This document shows positions 45,041-54,199 of a DNA stretch of 64,000 bases, in pieces. The stretch lies in NCBI RefSeq assembly GCF_017963645.1, contig NZ_JAGMWN010000004.1:124001-188000 (forward strand), read 5' to 3'. How positions within the stretch are numbered: position 1 is the stretch's first letter; each line of letters begins with the position of its first letter. The notes below the pieces were generated by a model. That model was not told where the DNA came from, did not search any database, and saw only the letters and a list, made by a program, of their open reading frames with translations. Source of the stretch: Marivibrio halodurans (GTDB lineage: Bacteria > Pseudomonadota > Alphaproteobacteria > UBA8366 > Aestuariispiraceae). Made by a program: the position numbers and the translations under genes.

Positions 45041-45568
45041 ATGAACGGCCACCCCGGCAAGCCCGGAAGCCTGAGCAAAGCCCTGTTTCCCACGGTGGAC
45101 AAGCCGCTGGATATCGAGTGCGTCGCGGATTACCCGATCCTCGCGGAGACATACGCGGCGTGGCTGAACCTCTGCGATCCCGATCCGCCGGATACGATCG
45201 ACCCGGTTCTGATCCCGCCCCGGGCACTCTCGCACATGATGTTGGTCGACCTCGACTTCGAGCAGAAGGATGCTACCGTCCGCTTGGCTGGCACGACGGC
45301 CTGCGATCTCTATGGCCGGGAAATGCGCGGCATATCGGTCCATGATTTCTTCGATGAGGAGGACGGCCCGCTGGTCCTCGCCTCGCTCTTCTCGGCCGCG
45401 TGCGAGGGGCGGCCGACATTGGCCAAGCGGAGCCATATCTCGATCGCCGGATTGCCCTGGAGCTATACGCGCCTGATCCTGCCTTACCACAAGCGCGCCG
45501 GGCGGTGCGAAAAGATCGCGAAGGTCGTGGAGCCGGAGACGCTGACACGGATCACGGGCAAGAGCTGA
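45041..45568 (+). CDS. PAS-domain protein (PAS_5 type, 175 aa)
   Basis: The protein matches the small PAS_5 group of alphaproteobacteria: an N-terminal helix with YPILAETYAAWLNLCDPDPP, the core ALSHMMLVDLDFEQKDATVR, LAGTTACDLYGREMRG and the end with WSYTRLILPYHKRAG. It has no output domain, so it probably binds a ligand or a partner protein. I chose the ATG at 45041, where the conserved part begins; longer frames upstream cover nrdJ terminator sequence. Confidence 0.75.
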   Translation: MNGHPGKPGSLSKALFPTVDKPLDIECVADYPILAETYAAWLNLCDPDPPDTIDPVLIPPRALSHMMLVDLDFEQKDATVRLAGTTACDLYGREMRGISVHDFFDEEDGPLVLASLFSAACEGRPTLAKRSHISIAGLPWSYTRLILPYHKRAGRCEKIAKVVEPETLTRITGKS

Positions 45569-45600
45569 ACCCCACCCGCCTCGTCCATGTGTCCCGCCCA

Positions 45601-46431
45601 TTATTCGGCGAAGGCTTTTTCCACAACGAACTGTCCCGGCCGGTTGTTGGCGCCTTCCTCTAGGCCGTGGGCGATGCACATCGCCTTCACGTCCGCCAAC
45701 ATCGCCATCGACCCGCAGATCATCGCGCGATCCTCCTCCGGACCGATCGGCGGCAACCCCAGATCGGCGGCGAGTTTACCGCTGTCGACCAGTTCCGTGA
45801 TCCGGCCCCGGCGCGGAAAATCGGGCTCGCGAGTAACGCTGGTATAATGGATGAGATGGCCGTCCACCATCTCTCCGACCAGCGGGTCGTCCCGCAACGC
45901 GGCCACGAGTTCCTCGCCATAGCGCAGTTCGGCCGAGGTGCGGCAGGTATGGGTCAGGATGACCTGATCGAATTTCTCATAGGTCTCGGGATCGCGAATC
46001 AAGCTGGCGAAAGGCGCGATGCCGGTGCCGGTGGCGAAGAAATAGACCCGCTTGCCCGGCAGCAACGCATCATTGACCAACGTGCCCGTCGGCTTCTTGC
46101 GCATGAGCACCGTGTCGCCCGGTTGGATTTTCTGAAGGTGCTGCGTCAGCGGACCGTCCGGCACCTTGATCGAATAGAATTCGAGCGTGTCGTCCCAGGA
46201 AGGGCTGGCAACCGAATAGGCGCGATACACCGGCTTTTCCGCATTCGGCAGGCCGATCATGCAGAATTCGCCGGAGCGGAAGCGGAAACTGGCCGGGCGC
46301 GTGATCCGGAACCGGAAAAGGCTGTCGGTATAATGTTCGACCTCCGTCACGGTTTCGGCGAACACATTGTCCGGAATCGGAAATGTGGCCTTCTCCGCCG
46401 TTGCCTCGCTTGTCCGACTTCCACCATCCAT
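45601..46431 (-). CDS. fpr: Ferredoxin-NADP reductase
   Basis: The 276-aa FAD enzyme moves electrons between NADPH and ferredoxin or flavodoxin. The FAD-binding RAYSVASPSW (near residue 72), the FFATGTGIAPFASLIRD NADP loop, LTHTCRTSAELRYGEEL and the C-terminal FVVEKAFAE are typical of the FprA type. Such enzymes serve iron-sulfur and oxidative-stress metabolism. AAGGA is eight bases before the ATG at 46431; a GTG six bases further upstream is too close to it. Confidence 0.93.
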   Translation of the reverse strand: MDGGSRTSEATAEKATFPIPDNVFAETVTEVEHYTDSLFRFRITRPASFRFRSGEFCMIGLPNAEKPVYRAYSVASPSWDDTLEFYSIKVPDGPLTQHLQKIQPGDTVLMRKKPTGTLVNDALLPGKRVYFFATGTGIAPFASLIRDPETYEKFDQVILTHTCRTSAELRYGEELVAALRDDPLVGEMVDGHLIHYTSVTREPDFPRRGRITELVDSGKLAADLGLPPIGPEEDRAMICGSMAMLADVKAMCIAHGLEEGANNRPGQFVVEKAFAE

Positions 46432-46544
46432 CGACACGATCCTTCCCGATATTGCACTGCAACAAGGTGTAAAATAATCATCCTCGCCGAGAGGTCAAGC
46501 TTGGTGCTTTGCCCATTCGGAGAAATCGCGCTATCAGGAATGCC

Positions 46545-47222
46545 ATGTCCCCTCCCTATCCGATCGACACCTATCTCTTCGATATCGGCAATGTGCTGAT
46601 CCGCTGGACGCCTGAGGTCCTGCTCCATGATCTCTTCGGCGGCGACGGCACGGCGGTGCGCGACTTCTCCGCGGCGATCGACCTGCCGGGATTGATCCTG
46701 GACCAGGATCGTGGCCTCACCGTCGCGGAGGCCGAGGCACGGGTCGCCGCCCGCGCACCGGAGCATTTGGAGAGTTTCCGAACCTATGAGCGCCGATGGA
46801 TCGAGACCATCGCCGGTGAAATTCCGGAAACCGTGGCCTTCCTGCGTGCCTTGCGCACCGCCGGGCGACCGGTCTACGCACTCAGCAACTATGCCGCCGA
46901 CCACATGGTCTGGAGCGAACCACATTACCCGATCCTGACGGAATTCGACGGCCGCGTGATCTCCGCCCATGAGGGTGTCATCAAGCCGGAGCCCACGATC
47001 TATCAAATCGTGATCGAGCGATTCGGCATCACCCCCGCCCGCACCCTCTTCATCGACGACCGCGCGGAGAACGTGGCGGCCGCCCGCGCGCTTGGCTTCC
47101 GCGCCCATTGCTTCGATACCGACAGGCCGCGTGCACTGGCCGAGGCCCTTCCCGCGCCGGATGCGGCACTCTTCCACGCGGCGATCGAGGATGCCGGCAT
47201 GCGCGAAGGTCCGGTCGAATGA
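46545..47222 (+). CDS. HAD-family hydrolase (phosphatase or dehalogenase type)
   Basis: The 225-aa protein shows the HAD motifs: the nucleophile region TYLFDIGNVLIRW (motif I is D-x-G-N-V, as in YihX-type phosphatases), ALSNYAADH (motif II), the Lys in VIKPEPTIYQ (motif III) and LFIDDRAENVAAARALG (motif IV). It should dephosphorylate a small sugar phosphate or similar compound. Its stop overlaps the start of the AbrB-type permease gene, hinting at a shared transcript. I use ATG 46545 because the conserved sequence begins there. Confidence 0.88.
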   Translation: MSPPYPIDTYLFDIGNVLIRWTPEVLLHDLFGGDGTAVRDFSAAIDLPGLILDQDRGLTVAEAEARVAARAPEHLESFRTYERRWIETIAGEIPETVAFLRALRTAGRPVYALSNYAADHMVWSEPHYPILTEFDGRVISAHEGVIKPEPTIYQIVIERFGITPARTLFIDDRAENVAAARALGFRAHCFDTDRPRALAEALPAPDAALFHAAIEDAGMREGPVE

Positions 47223-48301
47223 TGGGGGTCGTGCGCGCGGATATCGGCCCGATGGTCCTCGCCTTGGCGGCCGGCGCGGCCGGCGCCTTCGGCGCCCAGG
47301 CGGTTTCCCTGCCGTTGCCCTGGATGCTGGGGCCGATGTGCGTATGCACCGCCCTTGCCCTCCTGAAGGTACCGATCCGAGGGCCGATGCCGATCCGCCC
47401 GCCGATGATCGCGATCCTCGGCATCATGCTGGGGTCGGGATTCAGCCCCGAGATGCTAGGCCGGGCCAGCCAATGGGCGGTCAGCCTAGCGATGCTGGGG
47501 GCCTATGTCGCGACGGTCGGGGCGCTCGCCTATCCTTATTTCCGTCGGGTCGGCGGCTATGATCGCGTCACGGCCTTCTTCGCCGGCATGCCCGGCGGGC
47601 TGAACGAGATGATGTTGGTCGGCCATGCCTATGGCGGCGACGACCGGCGCATCGTCCTGACCCATGCCAGCCGTATCCTGCTGGCCGTGCTGCTGATCCC
47701 GATCTTCTTCCGCCTGACCACGGATATCGACATGTCGAACCGGTCCGCCTTCGGCGTTTCCATCGACGAGGTCAGCCTGAAGGACTATGCGATCCTCGCC
47801 ACCTGCGCCGTGGTGGGCGTGCCGGTCGCCAAGCTGCTGCGCCTGCCGGCGGCGCTGCTGATCGGCCCGATGATAATCAGCGCCTTCGTCCACCTGATGG
47901 GGTGGAGCGCTTCGCAGCCGCCGCGGGAAATCGTCAATCTGGCTCAATGGATCATCGGCACCGTGATCGGCTGCCGGTTCGTCGGTGTCGCGCGGGCGGA
48001 GATTTTCCGGGTACTGCGCATCTCCGTCGGCGCGACCGCGATCATGCTGGCGGTGTGCGCCTTCTTCGCCCTGTTGCTTCACTGGCTGGTGGGGATGGAG
48101 GTAGATACGGTCGTTCTCGCCTACGCGCCCGGAGGGCTGGCGGAAATGTCGCTGGTGGCACTGGCACTGGGGACGGACGTCGCCTTCGTCGCGACGCACC
48201 ACATGGTGCGCATCATCCTGGTGGTGATGGCCGCGCCCGCCTTCTTCCGCCTGAGCGCCCGTTGGAACAAGGGACGCGACCGGGAAACACGCCGCGAATA
48301 G
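47219..48301 (+). CDS. AbrB-family membrane protein (putative permease)
   Basis: The 360-aa protein has two repeats of an AbrB duplication domain, each of about five spans; LPWMLGPMCVCTALALLKVP in the first is echoed by LPAALLIGPMIISAFVHLMG in the second. The FFAGMPGGLNEMMLVGHAYG and YAPGGLAEMSLVALALG segments are the matching conserved loops. The name comes from old annotation as a regulator of aidB; members behave like transporters of unknown substrate. Its ATG (47219) overlaps the HAD stop codon. Confidence 0.88.
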   Translation: MMGVVRADIGPMVLALAAGAAGAFGAQAVSLPLPWMLGPMCVCTALALLKVPIRGPMPIRPPMIAILGIMLGSGFSPEMLGRASQWAVSLAMLGAYVATVGALAYPYFRRVGGYDRVTAFFAGMPGGLNEMMLVGHAYGGDDRRIVLTHASRILLAVLLIPIFFRLTTDIDMSNRSAFGVSIDEVSLKDYAILATCAVVGVPVAKLLRLPAALLIGPMIISAFVHLMGWSASQPPREIVNLAQWIIGTVIGCRFVGVARAEIFRVLRISVGATAIMLAVCAFFALLLHWLVGMEVDTVVLAYAPGGLAEMSLVALALGTDVAFVATHHMVRIILVVMAAPAFFRLSARWNKGRDRETRRE

Positions 48302-48312
48302 CACCCGCGATA

Positions 48313-48921
48313 TCAGTTAACGCGTTGGGGTACCTTGGGGGCCTTGGGGTCCGGCAGGCTGGGGTCGGCGAGGCCCCATTGCGCGCGGTTGGCGGTCATG
48401 ATCAGCATATGGGTCAGGCCATGCATCTCCCGCTCGCTGACGGCGAGGGTGACTTTCCGCGTATTGTCGCCGCCTTCCGACAGGATGACCTCCATGATGC
48501 CGTTCTTCTTGGCGTTGATGGTCATCCGCCCGACCAGAAGCGGCCCGTCCGGCGGGAAGGGCGGCAGTCCCGATCCCTGCCCCGTTTCCTTGCCGTTCCC
48601 GTCGCCATCCACCACGGTATCGGTATCCGGCGCGGCCTTTTCCGCGTCCGGGCCGTTCCCGGTCGGGTTGTATGGCCGCGTGAAATCGGCCTGGGCGACG
48701 GCGCTTTCCCGGCGGAACTGGCTGACCGCGCGGCGCTGATCGACCGGCGCCGCGCCCATGCCTTGGACATGATCCAGGATCTTGGCCGTCGCCCCCAGCC
48801 AACGCGACGCCATGCGGCGCGTCATCCAAAGCCGCACTTCCCGTCCCTGCGCCGGATAACGCACGAGGATGCGGTCCTCGTGCGGCTCATAGGTCATGGC
48901 GATCTGCGTGCCGTCAGCCAT
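48313..48921 (-). CDS. Protein of unknown function (202 aa)
   Basis: I do not recognise this protein. Its first half is basic and soluble-looking (ILVRYPAQGREVRLWMTRRM). A disordered middle is rich in Gly, Asp and Pro (about 88-120), and the C-terminal half holds NGIMEVILSEGGDNTRKVTL followed by MHGLTHMLIMTANRAQWGL. No signal peptide or membrane span is visible. It is the last of four minus-strand genes (ligase, GFA, SDR, this one) that look like one operon, with a 48-base gap after the SDR gene. Confidence 0.6.
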   Translation of the reverse strand: MADGTQIAMTYEPHEDRILVRYPAQGREVRLWMTRRMASRWLGATAKILDHVQGMGAAPVDQRRAVSQFRRESAVAQADFTRPYNPTGNGPDAEKAAPDTDTVVDGDGNGKETGQGSGLPPFPPDGPLLVGRMTINAKKNGIMEVILSEGGDNTRKVTLAVSEREMHGLTHMLIMTANRAQWGLADPSLPDPKAPKVPQRVN

Positions 48922-48968
48922 CGCGGCCGATAACTCCCCACTCCGCGATCGAGGATCGCCTCGCCGCC

Positions 48969-49775
48969 TCAACTATATTTAAGCGTGATGCCGCCATCGA
49001 CCACCAATTCCAAGCCCGTGACATAGCGCGATTCGTCGCTGGCCAGGAAAAGGCAGGCATTGGCGACGTCCCAGGCATCGCCCATATGGCCCATCGGACA
49101 TTGCGAATCGCGAATCTTCCACATCTCCTCGACATCCCCCCTCGCGTACTCGCCGGCGAGGCCCGTCGATTTCTCGACCATCGGCGTCTTCATCAGGCCG
49201 GGCAGGACCGCGTTGATCCGGATGCCCTTCGGCGCGTACTGCACGGCCGTGGTCTTGGTCAGGTGATTCATCGCCGCCTTGGTTGCGTAATAGGTGCTGT
49301 AGGGAACGCCCGTATAGCGGATCGCCGCGATCGAGGAGATATTGACGATCGATCCACCGCCCGCCGCCTCCATATGCGGGATAGCGTATTTCATCGCGAG
49401 ATAGCAGCCCTTCAGATTGACGTCGAAGACGCGGTCCCACTCCGCCTCCGGCAACTCGACCACCCCGCCGACATGGGCGATCCCGACATTGTAGTCGAGC
49501 ACGTCGAGCCGCCCATGCGCCTCGACAGTCCGTGCGATGACCGCCTCGATCTCGGCCGATTTCGCGACATCGACGGATAGCGCCATCGCCTCCCCGCCCT
49601 CGCCCTTGATGATCTCGACGGTCTCCTCGGCGGCCTTCGCATTGACGTCGGCGCACACGACCGTGGCCCCCTCCCGCGCGAAGAGCGCCGCCGTCGCCTT
49701 ACCGTTGCCCCAGCCGGGGCCGACGGAGCCGGCCCCCACCACGAGCGCGATCTTGCCCTCCAGGCGTTTTGTCAT
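48969..49775 (-). CDS. Short-chain dehydrogenase/reductase
   Basis: The 268-aa SDR has a variant nucleotide-binding loop VVGAGSVGPGWGNGKATAAL with an added GPGW, the acidic VCADVNAKAA after it, LDVLDYNVGIAH, the catalytic SSIAAIRY...YSTYYATKAAM (Ser, Tyr-x3-Lys) and a late YVTGLELVVDGG. It should oxidise or reduce a hydroxy/keto group with NAD(P)H. It lies in a run with an acyl-CoA-ligase-type gene, so a role in breakdown of a fatty or aromatic acid is reasonable but unproven. Confidence 0.9.
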   Translation of the reverse strand: MTKRLEGKIALVVGAGSVGPGWGNGKATAALFAREGATVVCADVNAKAAEETVEIIKGEGGEAMALSVDVAKSAEIEAVIARTVEAHGRLDVLDYNVGIAHVGGVVELPEAEWDRVFDVNLKGCYLAMKYAIPHMEAAGGGSIVNISSIAAIRYTGVPYSTYYATKAAMNHLTKTTAVQYAPKGIRINAVLPGLMKTPMVEKSTGLAGEYARGDVEEMWKIRDSQCPMGHMGDAWDVANACLFLASDESRYVTGLELVVDGGITLKYS

Positions 49776-49835
49776 GGTTTCTCCCTGATTTTCACTTTTT
49801 GTCGGACGGCTCGGGCCGGACGGTTCTGTTTCCCG

Positions 49836-50234
49836 TCAGTCCTCGCCCCGTGCGTGACGCGGCAGATCGTCCGTGACCTGGAACCAGGGCAGGCGGTCCG
49901 CCTCGAAGATATGGCGACGCGGCGGCAAATCCCCCGGCCGGTCGAGCGTCATCGCCTCGATCGAAATACTTTCCGGGTGGTCGCGGTCGCGGAACTCCAG
50001 ATGGCTGCCACAGGTTGGGCAGAAGCGGCGCTGGGCGCCCTCGCTGGAACGGTAGATGCTGGGCGCGCCCTTGATATAGCGCACCGCCTCCGCCGGAAAT
50101 TCCGCATAGACTTGCGCCGGCCCGCCCGACAGACGCCGGCAGATCGAGCAATGGCAATAGCCGGTGTCGAGCGGCTCCCCCGTCACCTCGTAGCGCACGG
50201 CGCCGCACTGGCAGCCGCCTGTCCGTTTCGTCAT
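49836..50234 (-). CDS. GFA-domain zinc protein
   Basis: The 132-aa protein has the GFA fold's zinc cysteines in GGCQCGAVRYE, YCHCSICRRLSGG and RFCPTCGSHLEF. The family is named for S-(hydroxymethyl)glutathione synthase-like (Gfa) proteins that bind glutathione-formaldehyde adducts, though most members have unknown roles. The start overlaps the ligase stop by four bases (ATGA, 50231-50234), so it is translationally coupled to that gene. Confidence 0.9.
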   Translation of the reverse strand: MTKRTGGCQCGAVRYEVTGEPLDTGYCHCSICRRLSGGPAQVYAEFPAEAVRYIKGAPSIYRSSEGAQRRFCPTCGSHLEFRDRDHPESISIEAMTLDRPGDLPPRRHIFEADRLPWFQVTDDLPRHARGED

Positions 50235-51820
50235 GTCCCCATCTCCTTGGTGGCCACCGGTTCCATGGTCCCCGTCCCCCTCGTGACGTCCCCCCTCGCG
50301 GCGTCCTCTCTCGCGGTGTCGAGCGCGCGCAGTTCGGTCTTCAGGATCTTCCCGTAATTGCTCTTGGGCAATTCGTCCACATGGACATAATGCTTGGGCC
50401 GCTTGAACCGCGCCATGCGGTCGAGACAGAGCGCGTCGAGCGTGTCGGCCGTCGCCGATCCCACGATATAGGCGATGACGATTTCCCCCCATTCCGGGTC
50501 CGGTCGTCCGATGACGGAGCACTCGGAGACCGCCGGATGGGTCAGCAGCACCTCCTCCACCTCGCGTGGATAGATGTTCGTGCCGCCGGAGATGATGAGA
50601 TCCTTCGACCGGTCCTTGAGGATTAGGAAACCGGAGGCGTCGAAGGCCCCTATATCGCCGGTATGAAGCCACCCGTCGCGCAGCGTCCTCGCCGTCGCGT
50701 CCGGATCGTCGAGATAGCCCAGCATGACGCTGTTGCCCCGGCAGACGATCTCGCCCGACTCCCCGGTCGGCACGTCCCGCCCGTCATCGTCGACCACGCG
50801 CACCTCGGTATTGAAATAGGGCCGCCCGGCGGAGCCCAGGCGCGCGCGCCAATCCGGGTGGTCGCGATCCGCGATCTCCTCCCGGCGCAGGCAGGTGATG
50901 GTCATCGGGCTTTCCCCCTGACCGTAGAGTTGGGCCAGCCGGGGGCCGAGACGGCCGAGGGCGGCGGCCGCGTCCTCCGCATACATCGGCGCGCCGCCAT
51001 AGATTATGCATTTCAGGTTGGCGAGGGCGGTTTCCGTGATCTCCCCCTCCCAGCGCACCAGCCGGTTCACCATGGTGGGGGCGGCGAACATCGCCGTTCC
51101 GGGCCAGGCCGTCAGGGTCTCGACGATCTCCGGTGGGGAGAAGCCGCCGCTTTCCGGCACCACGTTGGTCCCCGCATGGGCCAGGTGCGGCACGATATAG
51201 AGGCCGGAGCCATGGCTCATCGGTGCGGCGTGCAGGCAGGCGTCGCCCGGCGCGATCGGGGCGATATCCGCCAGATAGGCCGCCGTCATGGCCATCAGGT
51301 TGCGATGGCTGAGGATGGCGCCCTTGGGTCGCCCGGTCGTCCCCGAGGTATAGAACAGCCACGCCGGATCGTCCGGCGCCACATCCGCCACCGGCATCGG
51401 GTCGTGATCGGCGATCAGCGCCTCATAGGCCGCGCCCTCCAAGTCGATCGCCACGCGCCCGCCGGAGACCGTCTCCGCCAAGTCCGGCGTGACGAGGACA
51501 TGGGACACACGGGCCGCGTCGAGGATATAGGCGACCTCGTCCCGGTGCAGCTTGTTGTTGATCGGCACGACGGCGAGCCCGGCATGCCAGATCGCGACCA
51601 TGGCCTCGACATAGGCCGGGTGATTACGGGCCAGCAGGGCGACACGCGCGCCGGGCGCGAGGCCGGCCCCGCGTGGTCCGTTGTCCCGCAAACCGGCGGC
51701 GAGACGCGCGGCGCGCGCGCCCATGTCCGCATAGTCGCGGTGGATGGCCTTACCCCAACCCGTCGCGGCCACATCCGGATGAGCCCGGGCCGCATGCTCC
51801 ACCCATTTGGCGAGATTCAT
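50231..51820 (-). CDS. AMP-dependent acyl-CoA ligase (second in window)
   Basis: The 529-aa ANL-family enzyme has LFYTSGTTGRPKGAILSH near residues 155-172, a LYGQGESPMT A5 motif, LHTGDIGAFDASGF and the C-terminal LPKSNYGKILKTELRA with the catalytic lysine. The MNLAKWVEHAARAHPDVAAT start resembles long-chain or aromatic-acid ligases rather than the acetyl/medium-chain type at 3092. With the SDR, GFA and unknown genes downstream it forms a probable catabolic operon. GGGAGG precedes the ATG at 51820. Confidence 0.9.
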   Translation of the reverse strand: MNLAKWVEHAARAHPDVAATGWGKAIHRDYADMGARAARLAAGLRDNGPRGAGLAPGARVALLARNHPAYVEAMVAIWHAGLAVVPINNKLHRDEVAYILDAARVSHVLVTPDLAETVSGGRVAIDLEGAAYEALIADHDPMPVADVAPDDPAWLFYTSGTTGRPKGAILSHRNLMAMTAAYLADIAPIAPGDACLHAAPMSHGSGLYIVPHLAHAGTNVVPESGGFSPPEIVETLTAWPGTAMFAAPTMVNRLVRWEGEITETALANLKCIIYGGAPMYAEDAAAALGRLGPRLAQLYGQGESPMTITCLRREEIADRDHPDWRARLGSAGRPYFNTEVRVVDDDGRDVPTGESGEIVCRGNSVMLGYLDDPDATARTLRDGWLHTGDIGAFDASGFLILKDRSKDLIISGGTNIYPREVEEVLLTHPAVSECSVIGRPDPEWGEIVIAYIVGSATADTLDALCLDRMARFKRPKHYVHVDELPKSNYGKILKTELRALDTAREDAARGDVTRGTGTMEPVATKEMGT

Positions 51821-52154
51821 CGATCCTCCCTTGGCGCGGCGTTCTGCTATTCCTTTTCCCATGGTCCGCGCGCTGGCGGATTATGCCCAAGCATCGGGCA
51901 GCTTTCCAGGAACGCGGCGTCCCCTCCGCCATCCCGTGGGGCATCGACGCCCCCTCCGGGGGGGGAGGACCGCATGGCCATCTGGCCGCGCCCCCCTATA
52001 TCATGCGGACCACCACGGGCGGGACCTCGACCCTCGCATGAGCACCCGCCCCGCGCGGCACCGGCAAGGGGTGGGTGATGCGCTTTGACCCTTCCGGGGG
52101 CGACCGGCATGATCCGGGAGCCCGAGCACCGTCAACCGAAGGCCCATATCCCCC

Positions 52155-52877
52155 ATGAAACCGTCTCCCCGTTCCCCTTTCCGCGCGCCCCCGTCCGGCG
52201 GCACGAGGCAACCGCTTCTGAACGCACCGACCATCGTGCGCTGGGTCGCGGGCGTGACGATCGCCGCCCATGTCATCCGCCTGCTCGCGATGAATGGCTG
52301 GCTCGGGACCGGGGAATGGGTGGGACGCGCCTTCCTGACGCTCGCCTTCATTCCGGCGCGCTACGGCTCCGCGGGCGCGTGGGAAACCGACCTCGCCGCC
52401 ATCCTGATTTCCCCGTTCGGGCATACGCTGATCCATGGCGGGTGGGCGCATCTGCTGGTCAATATGGGCTTTCTGCTCGCCTTCGGGGCCCCCGTGGCGC
52501 GGCGCATGGGCGGCGTGCAATTCCTGCTGCTCTATGGACTGACGGCGGCGGCAGGGGCCTTCATGTTCACCGCCTTCACGCCCCAGGGTATATCGCCGCT
52601 GGTCGGCGCCTCCGGGGCGATCTTCGGTCTGTTGGGCGCGATCCTGCGCGTCGCGCTCTATCCGCCGGCGGGGGTGCCGCCTGCCCCCTTCCCCTTCAAT
52701 CAGCGCCGCCGCGCCTTCGTGATCGCGGGCGTCTATGTGGGGATCACGCTCCTGATGGGGGTGGCGCCACGCATATCCGGGATCGAGGGGGCCATCGCCT
52801 GGGAGGCCCATCTGGGCGGATTGCTGGCCGGATTCCTGTTGATGCCCTTTTTTGACATGCGGGGAGTTCCTAAATAA
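52155..52877 (+). CDS. Rhomboid-family intramembrane serine protease
   Basis: The 240-aa inner-membrane protein has six hydrophobic segments. HGGWAHLLVNMGFLLAFG (about 94-111) holds the oxyanion-hole Asn103, VGASGAIFGLLGA carries the nucleophile Ser153, and EAHLGGLLAGF the catalytic His219. Rhomboids cut membrane proteins inside or near the membrane. Nothing nearby identifies a substrate. The N-terminal 25 residues are polar and prolines are frequent. The ATG at 52155 begins the protein; a shorter option is not evident. Confidence 0.9.
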   Translation: MKPSPRSPFRAPPSGGTRQPLLNAPTIVRWVAGVTIAAHVIRLLAMNGWLGTGEWVGRAFLTLAFIPARYGSAGAWETDLAAILISPFGHTLIHGGWAHLLVNMGFLLAFGAPVARRMGGVQFLLLYGLTAAAGAFMFTAFTPQGISPLVGASGAIFGLLGAILRVALYPPAGVPPAPFPFNQRRRAFVIAGVYVGITLLMGVAPRISGIEGAIAWEAHLGGLLAGFLLMPFFDMRGVPK

Positions 52878-52926
52878 ACGCCAGATGCGACTCTCTCGCA
52901 ATTATAAATCCTATCGGAGAATGCCC

Positions 52927-53523
52927 ATGACCGGGGTCACCTCGGACGATCTGATCCAATTTCTGAGTTCCCGCCAGTCGATCAAGGCGGTCGAGTTGAA
53001 CGAGCCCGCCCCGGACGACACCGCCCTGGAACGGTTGTTGAGCGCCGCCGTCACCGCGCCCGACCATGGCGCGATCCGGCCCTGGCGCTTCCTCGCCATC
53101 CGGGGAGAGGCACGCAACCGTCTGGCGGACATCTTCGAAAAGGCCTTGCGCGCCCGCGATCCCGATGTCGCGGCAGATGAAATCGCCGCGCTTCGCGGCA
53201 AGCCGCTGCGCTCCCCGCTGATCGTCGCCGTGGTGGCCGAGATCACGGAAAACCACCCGAAGGTTCCGCCGGAGGAACAGGTGATCGCCACCGCCTGCGC
53301 CGCGCAGAATCTCTTGCTCGCCGCCCATGCGGACGGGTGGGGCGCGATCCTGCTGACCGGCTGGACGGCGCATGACCCCATGGTCCGCAAGGCCCTCGGC
53401 TTCGCGGAAAAGGATCAACTCATCGGCTATGTCTATATGGGCACGCCGGGAGAGCAGCAACGGACCAAGAAGCGGCCCGATCCCACGCGCTATCTTTCCG
53501 AATGGATCGGTCCGGAGAATTGA
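52927..53523 (+). CDS. Nitroreductase-family flavoprotein (YdjA-like)
   Basis: The 198-aa FMN enzyme has the nitroreductase pattern: FLSSRQSIKAVELNEPAP at the start (phosphate-binding Arg-Ser), TAPDHGAIRPWRFLAI, AAQNLLLAAHADGWGAILLT and VYMGTPGEQQRTKKRP at the end. The short length and the APDHG motif fit the YdjA branch. It should use NAD(P)H to reduce nitro or quinone compounds. I chose ATG 52927 because GGAG lies seven bases before it; the ATG at 52921 has no usable spacing. Confidence 0.9.
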   Translation: MTGVTSDDLIQFLSSRQSIKAVELNEPAPDDTALERLLSAAVTAPDHGAIRPWRFLAIRGEARNRLADIFEKALRARDPDVAADEIAALRGKPLRSPLIVAVVAEITENHPKVPPEEQVIATACAAQNLLLAAHADGWGAILLTGWTAHDPMVRKALGFAEKDQLIGYVYMGTPGEQQRTKKRPDPTRYLSEWIGPEN

Positions 53524-53600
53524 TCCCCCACCCCTTGTCCCATCGCGAAGCGATCCTAGGTGTTGTTTCGTGTTCCGAAGCAATGTTGCAAGGAGAGCCC

Positions 53601-54089
53601 ATGATGAAACATCGATCCGTGACCGCCGCCGCAGCCATCGCCGTTCCGGCCATGCTTGCCATGGGGACCGCCAACGCCGCGACGCTGATGCAGACGGCCG
53701 GCGAGGACACACGGTTCTCGACCTTCACCCGGGCGGTCGAGGCCGCCGGGCTGACCGAGATGCTGAACAGCAACACCTTCACCGTCTTCGCGCCGACCGA
53801 CGAGGCCTTCTCGAAATTGCCGGCCGGCCGACTCGACGCGCTGATGCAACCGGAGAATAAGGAGGAGCTTCGCGAGCTTCTCACCTATCACGTCGTTTCC
53901 GGCACGCTGCTCTCGCAGGAAGCCATGCAGAAAAGCGGCTTTCGCCCCCAAACCGTCAACGGCGACGCGGTTCGAATCGATGCGACGGGCGGCGGCATCT
54001 ACTACGATAACGCCCATATCGTGGCCACCGATATCGACACCGATAACGGCGTGATTCATGCGATCGACGCCGTCGCGCTGCCGGACTGA
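53601..54089 (+). CDS. Secreted fasciclin-domain protein
   Basis: The 162-aa protein has a signal peptide (about 1-27, ending ANAA) and one fasciclin (FAS1) domain: STFTRAVEAAGLTEML, NTFTVFAPTDEAFSKLPAG, LLTYHVVSGTLLS and the end VATDIDTDNGVIHAIDAVAL. FAS1 domains bind surface or matrix partners. AGGAG is just before the ATG at 53601. A strong terminator at 54130 closes the transcript; the T6SS operon converges from the other side. Confidence 0.92.
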   Translation: MMKHRSVTAAAAIAVPAMLAMGTANAATLMQTAGEDTRFSTFTRAVEAAGLTEMLNSNTFTVFAPTDEAFSKLPAGRLDALMQPENKEELRELLTYHVVSGTLLSQEAMQKSGFRPQTVNGDAVRIDATGGGIYYDNAHIVATDIDTDNGVIHAIDAVALPD

Positions 54090-54129
54090 TCCATTCGCCA
54101 TCCCATTCCGCCATCGGCGGGATGAACCG

Positions 54130-54168
54130 GCCCGTCGGCGCGCCAATGCGCCGGCGGGCATTTTTTTG
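54130..54168 (+). terminator. Rho-independent terminator after the fasciclin gene
   Basis: GCCCGTCGGCGC-GCCAAT-GCGCCGGCGGGC forms a twelve-pair stem with one G-T pair, followed by A and seven T. It separates the fasciclin gene from the end of tssG. Confidence 0.9.
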
Positions 54169-54199
54169 GGCGGCTCCCGGGGAAAGCGATGGCACCGCC

